Shown one piece after another: positions 1 to 7,910 of a stretch of 39,942 nucleotides of DNA. The translations under genes and the position numbers were made by a program. The notes beneath the pieces were generated by a model, which had not been told where the DNA came from, did not search any database, and saw only the letters and a list, made by a program, of their open reading frames with translations. Position 1 is the stretch's first letter, and each line of letters opens with the position of its first letter. This DNA is from Candidatus Thorarchaeota archaeon (GTDB taxonomy: Archaea > Asgardarchaeota > Thorarchaeia > Thorarchaeales > Thorarchaeaceae), in assembly GCA_029855935.1 (NCBI GenBank), contig JAGSHN010000006.1:1-39942 (forward strand), given 5' to 3'.

Positions 1-189
1 CTGCAACACGTGCGCGCTATTGACATTTGCCATTTCACTTCTGGCACTCATTGCGACGATACTGTAGGAGCCTTCTCCGCTTGCTGACGGGGGCCGTCCA
101 TTACCCGTTTGGTACGGCAACTATTTAGGCCGCGCGACCAATCAGAGGCGTGACACACACAGGATAGTACGTGGCAAGGAGCTCATTTG
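1..189. other. Left-edge intergenic region
   Basis: No convincing complete gene lies here. A short minus-strand frame opening at about position 51 (MSARSEMANV...) runs off the window edge and could be the start of a divergent gene, but 17 codons are too few to judge. An AT-rich stretch CTATTTAGG near 121-129 could be a TATA element for the regulator at 190. An AAGGAG ribosome binding site sits at 176-181. Confidence 0.3.
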
Positions 190-678
190 ATGAATGACAT
201 TGGTTCCATCAGCAACGACGTGGTGCGGCTCTTTGAGAGGCTGGCAGGGTGGCTGGGCCTTGGTGCCAACACCGCACCCACTCTTGCAGTCCTGTTCTTC
301 GAGAAGTATCGCACTGGGAGAATGTTGAGTTCGGAAGAGCTTAGTCGCAGGACTGGCTATTCTCGTGCGGGAACGGGGATGGTCCTTGCGGAGCTGCTCG
401 ACGCCGGTGTTGTGTATCGCCAAAAGGACCCAGATCAGACAGGCAGGGGCCGAAAGAGGATATTGTATGCCGTCAATGGGGACTTTGCAACTCTGTTCGT
501 CCTTGGAATCAAGAGAATGACCGAGAGCCTCCGCAGTATGCGCGATCAGATTACTGAGTTGCTGAACAGCTCGCCCAATGAGGGTGGCCTTCTCAGAATG
601 CTCAGAGACCTGCACAGACGTGTCTGTGAGGGTATTGAATGCCTTGAGAGACTGCCGAAACTCCCGCCCGACAACTAG
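190..678 (+). CDS. GbsR/MarR-like winged-helix transcriptional regulator
   Basis: Small DNA-binding regulator of 162 aa. The middle (about residues 45-100) reads as a winged helix-turn-helix: a helix pair LSSEELSRRTGYSRAGTGMV, a second helix ending LLDAGVVY, then a basic wing (TGRGRKRILYAV). The C-terminal third is helical and amphipathic, as expected for a dimerisation region. This layout is typical of archaeal GbsR/MarR-type regulators; the ligand and target genes are unknown. A TTG lies just upstream in frame at 187, but the ATG at 190 is preferred because AAGGAG at 176-181 is 8 nt upstream of it. It converges with the membrane protein gene that ends at 767. Confidence 0.75.
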   Translation: MNDIGSISNDVVRLFERLAGWLGLGANTAPTLAVLFFEKYRTGRMLSSEELSRRTGYSRAGTGMVLAELLDAGVVYRQKDPDQTGRGRKRILYAVNGDFATLFVLGIKRMTESLRSMRDQITELLNSSPNEGGLLRMLRDLHRRVCEGIECLERLPKLPPDN

Positions 679-766
679 GCAGGGAGATCACTGTTCGACC
701 GTGACCTGTGAGAGCGAGAGAGAGGCCGACCGGAGAGGCCGGCCCCCACGTTCGATGAGGCTACCC

Positions 767-2266
767 TCACTCCTCTTCCTGTTCTTCGTTCTCGTGACCC
801 AGTCGCTTTCCACCCTTGAATCTACGACTCTCATCCACAACGAGCCGCTTCCTGTCTGGCGAGGAGAGTCTGTGACCAGGCCGCCCCCCAGGTATACCTG
901 TCGTGCGCTCGGTGGGCCATGCCTCACCCGGTCCCGGAGCGGCCTCCGCAATCTCCTCGTCAAAGGTCTCGGGTGTGATCGCCTCACCCGCCTCACGGGC
1001 ATGTTCCAGCACACGACGGGTCCGCTCCACAGTGAGATAGTATACCGAAGTGATGATTGCGGCGAGCGGGAATGCAATCAGCTTTGCTATATCCTGGAAT
1101 AGAAAGACCGTGTAGCTGGTCGCAGCGCTCCAGTTGAGCATATACCAGCCCCCCAGCAGGCTATTGGGCGCAGTGGCGGTGACCGCGATGATTGTGCTCA
1201 CATAGATGTAGCCACTCGCAAGGAAAAAGGTGACCAGAGGACCAAAGTCGCGGAGCCGCGCGCGCGTCTCTTCGACGACCTCGGTCATAGTGTGACCAAC
1301 ACCAGCAAGACCGTATGCGAGGAAGAACAGGGTCATCAGGACATCCTGAACCTCTATCACTGGAGCACCCGTCCGGCGTATCACGTTGAAGAGGAAATAT
1401 CCTGAGTACACACCGACGAACAGGACGAGCAACGAGATGTTGAGCGCAGCACCGCGTCCCGCATACCTGAGGTAGCTGATCAGTGAGACCAGCACAAACA
1501 GTGCAAGAAGGCCCATAGCCACTACCAGTGCATTCCAATGCATCAGTATATTGCCCACTGCGTTCGGAAACACTGCACTGACGGCAGTGCCCAGACCGAG
1601 GACATCATTCGGTATGAGAACAAGGGCGGCCAGGATCTCCGCACCAATCACGCCAATTCCCACAATCAATATGACAAAGCTCAGCACGGTGATGGCGACA
1701 GAGCCCTTCTTCGGCTCAGCAATCGTCGCCAGTCTGAGACTTGTCCGTGAGGAGAGATAGGCCTGAAACGCAATCCAGCCCACCCATCCGAAGATTGCAA
1801 AGAACAGCAGAGCCGACTCTCCAACCCCAATGGAGAGGAAGACGGCGACGGCAAACGAGATTGCCAGCCAAGCAGCTCCCTTAAGCTCATTGACCGGGCC
1901 ACGACCTCTGCGCGTTATCCACAGGCGGTCCAACCTCAGTCCCGTGAAGAGGGTGCCAAGCCCAAAGTAGATGGCACCTGTGGCGCCGACGTACACAAAG
2001 AATCCGACCAGCACGCGCTCAACTGATGTTCCGACAAAGAGTGTGATCAGCCAAGACACGAAGAGAGCAAGAAAGGTGGTCGCCACGAAGATCGTCGTAT
2101 AGGCGACGTATCTCTTGGTCTTGAACAGCACTCTCAGATCCGATACCATGTTTGACAAGATTGGTATCCGCAACTTCCATTCCTCCCTCACCTGTAGGCC
2201 CACGACTTCATTTAAGGTTTCTATGACTGGGTGTGGCGCCAAGATCATTCTAAGAATAGCCGCCAT
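767..2266 (-). CDS. Large polytopic membrane protein of unknown function
   Basis: 499 aa, dominated by roughly ten hydrophobic segments. The first (ATTFLALFVSWLITLFVG) starts near residue 62, and others are spread to about residue 415. The last ~80 residues are soluble and highly charged, acidic then basic, ending in EENEEQEEE-like sequence, so a cytoplasmic tail is likely. No transporter signature was recognised. The ATG at 2266 is supported by a TATA-like CTTAAGTATAC (2296-2306, minus strand) about 35 nt upstream, giving a very short leader. It is divergent from the 7TM/longin-like gene at 2512, and an inverted repeat lies between them. Function unknown; permease or envelope protein are both possible. 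Confidence 0.7.
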   Translation of the reverse strand: MAAILRMILAPHPVIETLNEVVGLQVREEWKLRIPILSNMVSDLRVLFKTKRYVAYTTIFVATTFLALFVSWLITLFVGTSVERVLVGFFVYVGATGAIYFGLGTLFTGLRLDRLWITRRGRGPVNELKGAAWLAISFAVAVFLSIGVGESALLFFAIFGWVGWIAFQAYLSSRTSLRLATIAEPKKGSVAITVLSFVILIVGIGVIGAEILAALVLIPNDVLGLGTAVSAVFPNAVGNILMHWNALVVAMGLLALFVLVSLISYLRYAGRGAALNISLLVLFVGVYSGYFLFNVIRRTGAPVIEVQDVLMTLFFLAYGLAGVGHTMTEVVEETRARLRDFGPLVTFFLASGYIYVSTIIAVTATAPNSLLGGWYMLNWSAATSYTVFLFQDIAKLIAFPLAAIITSVYYLTVERTRRVLEHAREAGEAITPETFDEEIAEAAPGPGEAWPTERTTGIPGGRPGHRLSSPDRKRLVVDESRRFKGGKRLGHENEEQEEE

Positions 2267-2294
2267 CTATGAAAAATCGAGCCTATGGGTTACA

Positions 2295-2307
2295 GGTATA
2301 CTTAAGA
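2295..2307 (-). promoter_or_regulatory. TATA-type promoter for the gene starting at 2266
   Basis: On the minus strand the sequence reads CTTAAGTATAC, an archaeal TATA-box-like element 30-40 nt upstream of the ATG at 2266. Transcription would start only about 10-15 nt before the start codon. Confidence 0.45.
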
Positions 2308-2356
2308 GCCGTTGCTCCCTGATGTGATGCGTGGCCAGGGCGAACGGAGGGCCTAG

Positions 2357-2371
2357 TTTTCGTAACGAAAA
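2357..2371. repeat. Perfect inverted repeat (7-1-7) in a divergent promoter region
   Basis: TTTTCGT-A-ACGAAAA is a perfect 15-nt palindrome between the divergent starts at 2266 and 2512. Size and position suit an operator for a dimeric repressor. Its binding protein is unknown. Confidence 0.45.
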
Positions 2372-2466
2372 TGCCCTCATTACACAAACTCCCCCCTCCT
2401 AACGACTTTCCCTCCGTCCCCTGACCACACCTCTTGAGGCGCACCGACCATGTCGGGGGGATGTCC

Positions 2467-2481
2467 ACATATAGTATAATT
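2467..2481 (+). promoter_or_regulatory. TATA-type promoter for the 7TM/longin-like gene
   Basis: ACATATAGTATAATT is a strong TATA-like element about 38 nt upstream of the ATG at 2512. It argues against the in-frame ATG at 2461 and TTG at 2434 being used as starts. Confidence 0.5.
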
Positions 2482-2511
2482 GGAATCATTCCGACTAGTG
2501 CGTGGGTCGCA

Positions 2512-3576
2512 ATGCAGAATCCAGAGCAAGTCCCTGTCCTGAGTGTTGCAGTTGTAGTGACAGCCGTTTCGCTGCTCGTGATCTACCGTGCAGCACTGCG
2601 CACCAGGAGAATTCCAGCGATATTCTACGCGGTCGCCATAACAGCATTCTCTGGAATGGCACTCGACCTGCTTCTCGATCAGACGTTCTTGCCGTTCAGG
2701 AGGCTCCGGATTATCATATCCGGGCAGACCCTATGGGCATCAAATTTGCTCCTCACAATCTTCATCATAGTAGGGTATCTGGCGTGGTACCTTGCCATCA
2801 TCTACTCGGAGTTCGAGCACCCACCGCGGCGCACATTTCTTGTCGCATTCCTTGCAGGGGGCGCACTGACCGCTGAGATAGAACGGGCAGAGTGGTCCCT
2901 GATGATACCTCTGACTCTCGAGATCACCGGATTCGCCATCCTCACTCTTGAGATAGCAAACTACGCGCGCAAGGTCATTCGAAACGTCAAGACTGTGGAG
3001 GAGAGAAAGAAGCTCGCAACGTACTTCGTCGGGTTCATCGTATGGATTATGGCAGGACCAGTAGGTGTCGTTGGCGATGTTCTCGACTATCTTGGCACGT
3101 GGATAAAGGTCCTGTGGGTCCTCCCATATTCGATAGGTCTGCTCCTGGTGTCGGTCAGCGTGGCACTCAATCCCAGGCTACTGTTCGTCAGCGAGGTCCG
3201 GGTCAGAGACTATCTTGTGCTCGACAACGAGGGAACACTCATCTTCACACACCGCTTCGTCGAGGACGAGACATCGACCGACATCGAACTCCTTGGTTCC
3301 GCGTTCTCCGGAATCATCTCATTGATGAAAGAGATGCTCTCTGCTGGGAGACCAATCAGCGGCATAGACCATGGAGATGCGAAGGTGATGATTGAGCGCG
3401 GACCGCAGACCACACATGTCCTCGTGGCGACACGCGAGACACCGTCGCTTCGCCAGGCACTGCGAAATCTAGTCTTGGAGTTCGAAGCAAACTTCCGCGA
3501 GGCTCTGCAGGAAGACAGGTCGCTCACCATAATGTTCGAGCCTTTTAGGGAACGGGTGACCGAGGTCCTTGGGTGA
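2512..3576 (+). CDS. Seven-transmembrane protein with C-terminal longin/roadblock-like domain
   Basis: 354 aa. Residues ~1-220 contain seven hydrophobic segments (first VPVLSVAVVVTAVSLLVIY; last LWVLPYSIGLLLVSVSVAL). They are followed by a soluble domain of ~110 residues starting RVRDYLVLDNEGTLIFTHRF. That pattern, a strand with 'DNEG' turn, a strand, a long helix and then paired strands (TTHVLVATRE) before a final helix, resembles the longin/roadblock folds common in Asgard proteins and in proteins that touch small GTPases. The architecture suggests a membrane sensor or a membrane anchor for a GTPase; this is inference. In-frame starts at 2434 (TTG) and 2461 (ATG) would add 26 or 17 residues, but the TATA element at 2467-2481 favours 2512. 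Confidence 0.65.
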   Translation: MQNPEQVPVLSVAVVVTAVSLLVIYRAALRTRRIPAIFYAVAITAFSGMALDLLLDQTFLPFRRLRIIISGQTLWASNLLLTIFIIVGYLAWYLAIIYSEFEHPPRRTFLVAFLAGGALTAEIERAEWSLMIPLTLEITGFAILTLEIANYARKVIRNVKTVEERKKLATYFVGFIVWIMAGPVGVVGDVLDYLGTWIKVLWVLPYSIGLLLVSVSVALNPRLLFVSEVRVRDYLVLDNEGTLIFTHRFVEDETSTDIELLGSAFSGIISLMKEMLSAGRPISGIDHGDAKVMIERGPQTTHVLVATRETPSLRQALRNLVLEFEANFREALQEDRSLTIMFEPFRERVTEVLG

Positions 3577-3755
3577 ACTGCGGGCTCGGTACAGATATCT
3601 GACGGGGATATTTCCTCGACGCTTGACTTGAGGGTAACACGTGTGAGTGGTAACACAATGACATTGAAGTGCAGGTTGTGAGACGATCCGCATGATCGCC
3701 CGGAGTGGGCTCTATGCCCACCGACCGCATAGAGAGAGCGCCACCACATACTCAC

Positions 3756-3775
3756 GGGCCGTCCTGTGACGGCCC
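3756..3775. terminator. Hairpin between convergent genes
   Basis: GGGCCGTC-CTGT-GACGGCCC is a perfect 8-bp stem with a 4-nt loop, lying between the stop of the 7TM gene (3576) and the stop of aspA (3816). It may help end transcription from either side. No clear T-run follows, so the role is uncertain. Confidence 0.4.
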
Positions 3776-3815
3776 ACTATCTGCTTGCTTCCTCAGCCAT
3801 CACCCCGTGCTGTGT

Positions 3816-5282
3816 TCACTGATGTTCACGTTCCCGGCGTTCTCTCTCGGCAATCTCGAACACGTCTTCTCTGGGTCGTGTCATTCTCGCAGGAGACAGC
3901 AGCTCGTCGAGCGTCCGCTCGTCCAGCAGGCCCTCCTCAAGGACTATCTCTCTGACAGGACGCCCAGTCTCAAGCGCCTTCTTCGCAATCCGCGAGGCAG
4001 CCTTGTAGCCAATGACGGGATTGAGTGCGGTCACAAGGCCGACGCTCCTGTACACAACCTCAAGGCCCTTCGGATTCGGCCCTATGCCCTTGATACATTT
4101 CTCCGTCAGGATGGGAATCGCGTTTCGCAGCAGCTTCAAGGCCTGGAAAAAGTTGTAGGCAATTAGCGGCTCGAAAGCGTTGAGTTCCAACTGGCCAGCT
4201 TGTGCTGCGAGCGTGATGACATTGTCGTGGCCCATCACCATATACGCACACTGAATCATCATCTCAGGGATGACGGGATTGATCTTGCCCGGCATTATCG
4301 AAGACCCCGGCTGAACTGCTGGTAGGACTATCTCGTGAAACCCTCCCACAGGACCACTGGACAGCAGAATGAGATCGTGGCAGATCTTGCTCAGGTTCGC
4401 TGCGAGTACTCTCAAAAGACCGGAGGCGTGAACGAACTCGTCGCTGTTCTGAGTGTCATCAATAAGATTCTCAGCCGTCACAAGGTCGTGAATGCCCGTC
4501 ACCTCACGCAGGTATTTCTGCGCTAGGCGGATATAGTGCGGGTCGGCGTTCAGAGACGTGCCAATGGCCGTTGCGCCTATGTTGTGAGTCTTTAGCACCT
4601 CACGTGCAGCACCAATTCGAAGAAGGTCGCGCTTCAGACAACCCGACCAGGCAGCGAACTCCTGCCCGAGCGTTATTGGAACCGCGTCCTGCATCTCGGT
4701 GCGACCCAGCTTGAGGACATCCTTGTACTCCTCAGCCTTGTCATCAAGAGCTACTATCAGCTGGCCGAGCACGTCAGAGAGTTCGTCGAGACCATATATG
4801 GTGGCAATCTTGATGGCAGTTGGATAGACATCATTGGTGCTCTGGGACATGTTCACGTGGTCGTTGGCGTTGATGGGCGACTGGGAGTTGCGCGGATAGC
4901 CAAGTATCTCGTTCGCACGTGATGCTATCACCTCGTTCGCGTTCATATTCGTCGAGGTGCCAGCACCGCCCTGAAAGACATCTACGCAGAACTGGTCGTG
5001 GAGCTTTCCCTCGATGATCTCGTCGCAGGCTTGAACAATGGCGTCTGCATAGTCCTCACGAAGGTGACCGAGGTCCTTGTTCGCCAGCGCGCACGCCTTC
5101 TTCACCATGGCAAGCGCCTTTACCAGCTTGGTATAGTTACTCAGCGGTACAAGAGAGACGCCAAAGTTCTCCACCGCTCTCAGCGTCTGGACACCCCAAT
5201 AGGCATCACGGGGGATCTTGCGTGTGCCCAGCAGGTCAGACTCTTCACGATAGTCGCCAGAGTTCTCAGTTGTCGTGTTCAT
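3816..5282 (-). CDS. aspA: Aspartate ammonia-lyase (aspartase)
   Basis: Catalyses L-aspartate to fumarate plus ammonia in the cytoplasm. The 488-aa protein belongs to the fumarase/aspartase superfamily. It carries the aspartase-type N-terminus (ESDLLGTRKIPRDAYWGVQT), the substrate loop QGGAGTSTNMNANEV, the HVNMSQSTNDVYPT helix, and the superfamily signature GSSIMPGKINPVIPE with the flexible catalytic-serine loop at about residues 326-340. The LLGTRxxPxDAYxGVxTLRAxENF start and the ASSGP/LNPxIGY segments match bacterial aspartase better than class II fumarase, though a fumarase role cannot be excluded. ATG at 5282 is chosen over an in-frame TTG at 5291 because GGAGG sits immediately upstream. 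Fumarate could feed central metabolism; aspartate is also the NadA co-pathway substrate. Confidence 0.88.
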   Translation of the reverse strand: MNTTTENSGDYREESDLLGTRKIPRDAYWGVQTLRAVENFGVSLVPLSNYTKLVKALAMVKKACALANKDLGHLREDYADAIVQACDEIIEGKLHDQFCVDVFQGGAGTSTNMNANEVIASRANEILGYPRNSQSPINANDHVNMSQSTNDVYPTAIKIATIYGLDELSDVLGQLIVALDDKAEEYKDVLKLGRTEMQDAVPITLGQEFAAWSGCLKRDLLRIGAAREVLKTHNIGATAIGTSLNADPHYIRLAQKYLREVTGIHDLVTAENLIDDTQNSDEFVHASGLLRVLAANLSKICHDLILLSSGPVGGFHEIVLPAVQPGSSIMPGKINPVIPEMMIQCAYMVMGHDNVITLAAQAGQLELNAFEPLIAYNFFQALKLLRNAIPILTEKCIKGIGPNPKGLEVVYRSVGLVTALNPVIGYKAASRIAKKALETGRPVREIVLEEGLLDERTLDELLSPARMTRPREDVFEIAERERREREHQ

Positions 5283-5456
5283 CGCCTCCAAGGCTTGGCT
5301 CTAGTAGTGCTACCAATCCGTTTTCAGCATATTGGCTGCAGCCTCGCAACTCGGACTGTGCGACGGCCAGCCTCGGTCTTCCTGCTGACAGCATAGTTTC
5401 CGGACTGCTCCCTTCCATAGTGAAACCTGCCAGCCAACAGTCTCGCTTGCGTTACT

Positions 5457-5475
5457 GAAAGGAAAAAGAAGGGGG
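5457..5475 (-). terminator. T-rich archaeal terminator
   Basis: On the minus strand a pyrimidine-rich run CCCCCTTCTTTTTCC lies about 20-30 nt past the stop of the surface protein gene at 5495. T-rich tracts of this kind end transcription in archaea. Confidence 0.4.
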
Positions 5476-5494
5476 AGAGGGGAGGAAAAGCCTC

Positions 5495-6400
5495 TCACCT
5501 CAAGAAGAGTCGCTTCACTATGAGAAGGATGACGACTATGCCCACCGCGCCAGCGGCCATCATGACTCCCGGCGACTGACCTAGAATATCCCCTACACCA
5601 GGGAGATGACCACCGCTCTCCTCCGTGGATGAGGTAGTCGTGGTCTCGGTCGTCGTCTCACCCGTTGTACCAGAGTGAGCAAAGGATATTGTGATTGTCT
5701 CCGAGACACTCCAATTGCCGCGTGTGTCATTGGCGTAGGCCTTGAAGCTGAGAATCTCACCATCAAGTACGGGACCGAGACTGCGGTAGTAGACCATGTT
5801 GGCCTCGTCGTACTCTAGGCTCACGTTCTCCCACGCGCCGCCGTTCCTCGACACCGAGAGAACGACGTACGAGACTCCACTAGGGTCACCGACAGCAAGG
5901 TAGGCAGTGACCTCATCCCCGGGAGACACATCGTCCGGAGCGTACCAGATCACTATCTCAGGACCTGTGCTGTCAGCAGCTGCTGTGACGTAGGAGAATG
6001 TCTCCGACTCACTCCAGTTGCCAAGGGTGTCATTCGCATACGCCTTGTACATCACCAACGTGCCCTCATCAGTGGTCGGCAGGGTGGACACATAGGCATC
6101 GCCCAGTAGCTCGGCCGTCTTGTTGACCCACGTCGAGCCGGCATCAATAGAGTATGACAGTATCACCGTGTCAACTCCATCAGCGTCCACAGCCGTTATG
6201 GACACAACGGGTATTTCCTCGTCTGTCGGCTGTTCTGGGTCAATGCTGACTGTGAGAGTCGGACCCGACTCATCGGCCGGTGTGTGACGCACCCAGACCG
6301 TGCCAATGCCCTCTGCAGTACCCGATGTGACCACACAAGGGACTGCAACGAGGAGAAAGAGGGATACAAGAATCAACACACTGCGTACCGTAGACTTCAT
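5495..6400 (-). CDS. Secreted, membrane-anchored Ig-like surface protein
   Basis: 301 aa with an N-terminal signal peptide (basic MKSTVRS, then VLILVSLFLLVAVPCVVTSG). Two Ig-like repeats follow, at about residues 45-135 and 145-245. Each ends with the near-identical motif KAYANDTxGNWSxSET. A Thr/Ser/Glu-rich linker (TTGETTTETTTTSSTEES) suits glycosylation outside the cell, and a C-terminal transmembrane helix (AAGAVGIVVILLIVKRLFLR) would anchor it. Paired Ig-like domains of this kind are common in archaeal cell-surface proteins. Several NxS/T sequons (NDT, NWS, NKT, NVS) are candidate N-glycosylation sites. Binding partner unknown. Confidence 0.8.
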   Translation of the reverse strand: MKSTVRSVLILVSLFLLVAVPCVVTSGTAEGIGTVWVRHTPADESGPTLTVSIDPEQPTDEEIPVVSITAVDADGVDTVILSYSIDAGSTWVNKTAELLGDAYVSTLPTTDEGTLVMYKAYANDTLGNWSESETFSYVTAAADSTGPEIVIWYAPDDVSPGDEVTAYLAVGDPSGVSYVVLSVSRNGGAWENVSLEYDEANMVYYRSLGPVLDGEILSFKAYANDTRGNWSVSETITISFAHSGTTGETTTETTTTSSTEESGGHLPGVGDILGQSPGVMMAAGAVGIVVILLIVKRLFLR

Positions 6401-6481
6401 TGCTATCGCCCCTGAACTTACAATGAAATCATTGGCGAGTGTTAGGTTTCAAAGTGGTAGTCCGGGGTCACCCCTATGCGT

Positions 6482-6494
6482 CTATATGTAAAAC
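6482..6494 (-). promoter_or_regulatory. Possible TATA box for the Ig-like surface protein
   Basis: The minus strand reads GTTTTACATATAGA, a good TATA element. It lies about 88 nt upstream of the ATG at 6400, so the transcript would have a leader near 60 nt. Confidence 0.35.
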
Positions 6495-6620
6495 TATCGC
6501 TGAGACACAATTCGGCTACACACCGCAGACTCTGCGCCAAGCTCCAGTGCGGAGAACAAGGCCGTGTGTCACTGCCACAAGACATTAAGAGGGCATCCTA
6601 TGGTATTGATGTGAACCGCG

Positions 6621-7109
6621 ATGAATGAAGACTCGACTGCAGATAGGTATCATCACGGTGGTTTCATCGCCAAGACAGACCTCAAGACGCTCAGAGAGGG
6701 GGCCAAGAAGGTCCTTGTCACCTTCCGCGAGTTCATTCTCGGAGAGGATGGCTGCCTTATCCCCTTCGACGGTGATCTCAAGATCGGACAGTCACTCGTC
6801 TTCCGCGAGGACATAGAACTGCTGCCCGCCGAGGTCATTGCGACCAAGATCGATGAAGACACGTGGTATATATTCGCAGCCACCGAGACCCCCGAGAGTG
6901 GCTTTCCGACCACAAGGGACGCGATGAAAGTCGCGGCGGCAGAGGAGAAGAAGGTGAGAATCCTCCACGAGTTTCTGACGGACCACAAGGACGCAGAGGT
7001 CAGCCATGTCGACGACTGGATGCCATCGAAGCGGATGGATGCAGCGCGCGTTCTCGCCATAATACGCAGCGTCACCGAGAGGTTCGATCGCTGTTTCGCC
7101 GAGGACTGA
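6621..7109 (+). CDS. Hypothetical soluble protein
   Basis: 162 aa, not recognised. The N-terminal two thirds alternate short strand-like and charged segments (KKVLVTFREFILGEDG, DTWYIFAATETPESG). The C-terminal third is helical and charged (AAAEEKKVRILHEFLTDHKD, DAARVLAIIRSVTERF). There is no signal peptide or membrane segment, so it should be cytoplasmic. The ATG at 6621 is the first in frame and an AT-rich patch (ACATTAAGA) lies about 35 nt upstream. It is divergent from the surface protein gene and precedes the signal peptidase gene by about 100 bp on the same strand; a functional link is not shown. Confidence 0.6.
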   Translation: MNEDSTADRYHHGGFIAKTDLKTLREGAKKVLVTFREFILGEDGCLIPFDGDLKIGQSLVFREDIELLPAEVIATKIDEDTWYIFAATETPESGFPTTRDAMKVAAAEEKKVRILHEFLTDHKDAEVSHVDDWMPSKRMDAARVLAIIRSVTERFDRCFAED

Positions 7110-7170
7110 GGCGCGCCGCGATGGTTGCAACCTAGGAGCAGCAAAGAGGGGACAAATCAGAGACGCGAAG

Positions 7171-7179
7171 TTTTATAGC
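7171..7179 (+). promoter_or_regulatory. TATA box for signal peptidase I
   Basis: TTTTATAGC lies about 38 nt upstream of the ATG at 7213, the usual archaeal spacing for a short-leader transcript. Confidence 0.55.
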
Positions 7180-7212
7180 AGCCGCTTGGGGGGACTCGGT
7201 CGGCGCTAGACC

Positions 7213-7812
7213 ATGCAACGTCTGAAGAGAGTCCTGAGATGGAATGAGCGGTCAGACACCGTCAAGACTGCCATTCTCGCCCTCATTGTGATTGGTGCCA
7301 CGTTCGGCGGGTACGGCGTCTTCATGGTCGCAATGGGGACCAGCACACCTCTTGTGGTCGTCACCAGTGAGTCGATGGTTCCCACGCTTCAGGTCGGCGA
7401 CCTGCTCGTGTTGCAGAGGCCAGCCGAGGATCAGATTCACGTGGGAGACATCATTGTCTACAATGCCGACTGGTTCTCCGGAGCGCCAATCGTCCACAGG
7501 GTTGTGCGGATACAGGAGATTGGCGGTACCAAGTATTTCTACACCAAGGGGGACAACAACGCGCTGGAGGACCCCTCGCCGTGTACCTACGATGACATAC
7601 TCGGTGTCGTGATACTCAGAGTACCGTACGTGGGCCAGATCAGCCTCGCTGTCCGTTCTCTACTGAGCACACCCATCGGTGTCGTGACCCTCATTGTTGT
7701 GTTCGGGCTGATACTCTTCGGTCCGGAGGTCTTCTGCGGCAGACAGGGAGACAAGCAGGATGGGCAGGAAGGAGTGCCAAACACAGAAGAGAACACAGGG
7801 GGACAGGGATAG
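7213..7812 (+). CDS. Signal peptidase I, archaeal/eukaryotic Sec11 type
   Basis: Membrane protease that removes signal peptides from secreted proteins on the outer face of the membrane. The 199-aa protein has an N-terminal transmembrane helix (ILALIVIGATFGGYGVFMVA, ~21-40). The nucleophile box TSESMVPTL follows (Ser54 before Met55), then VGDIIVYN, and VHRVV with His95 replacing the bacterial general-base Lys, as in Sec11/archaeal enzymes. TKGDNN (Asp114) completes the active-site set. A second hydrophobic helix (GVVTLIVVFGLILFG) near residue 160 leads to a short polar cytoplasmic tail. It would process the signal-peptide proteins encoded here, such as the Ig-like and beta-helix proteins. Confidence 0.9.
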   Translation: MQRLKRVLRWNERSDTVKTAILALIVIGATFGGYGVFMVAMGTSTPLVVVTSESMVPTLQVGDLLVLQRPAEDQIHVGDIIVYNADWFSGAPIVHRVVRIQEIGGTKYFYTKGDNNALEDPSPCTYDDILGVVILRVPYVGQISLAVRSLLSTPIGVVTLIVVFGLILFGPEVFCGRQGDKQDGQEGVPNTEENTGGQG

Positions 7813-7910
7813 ATCGGGACAGGCCCAGAATCTCTGATCTCGGCCGAACGTCGATGGAGTCATCCAGCATTGGCCGCACCCGAATTTCAGAGAGAAGACG
7901 GTGACGTTGA

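Noticed and set aside
3816-5282. Class II fumarase as primary call
   Set aside because: The N-terminal LLGTRxxPxDAYxGVxTLRAxENF segment and several internal segments match aspartase more closely; fumarase kept as a lesser alternative.
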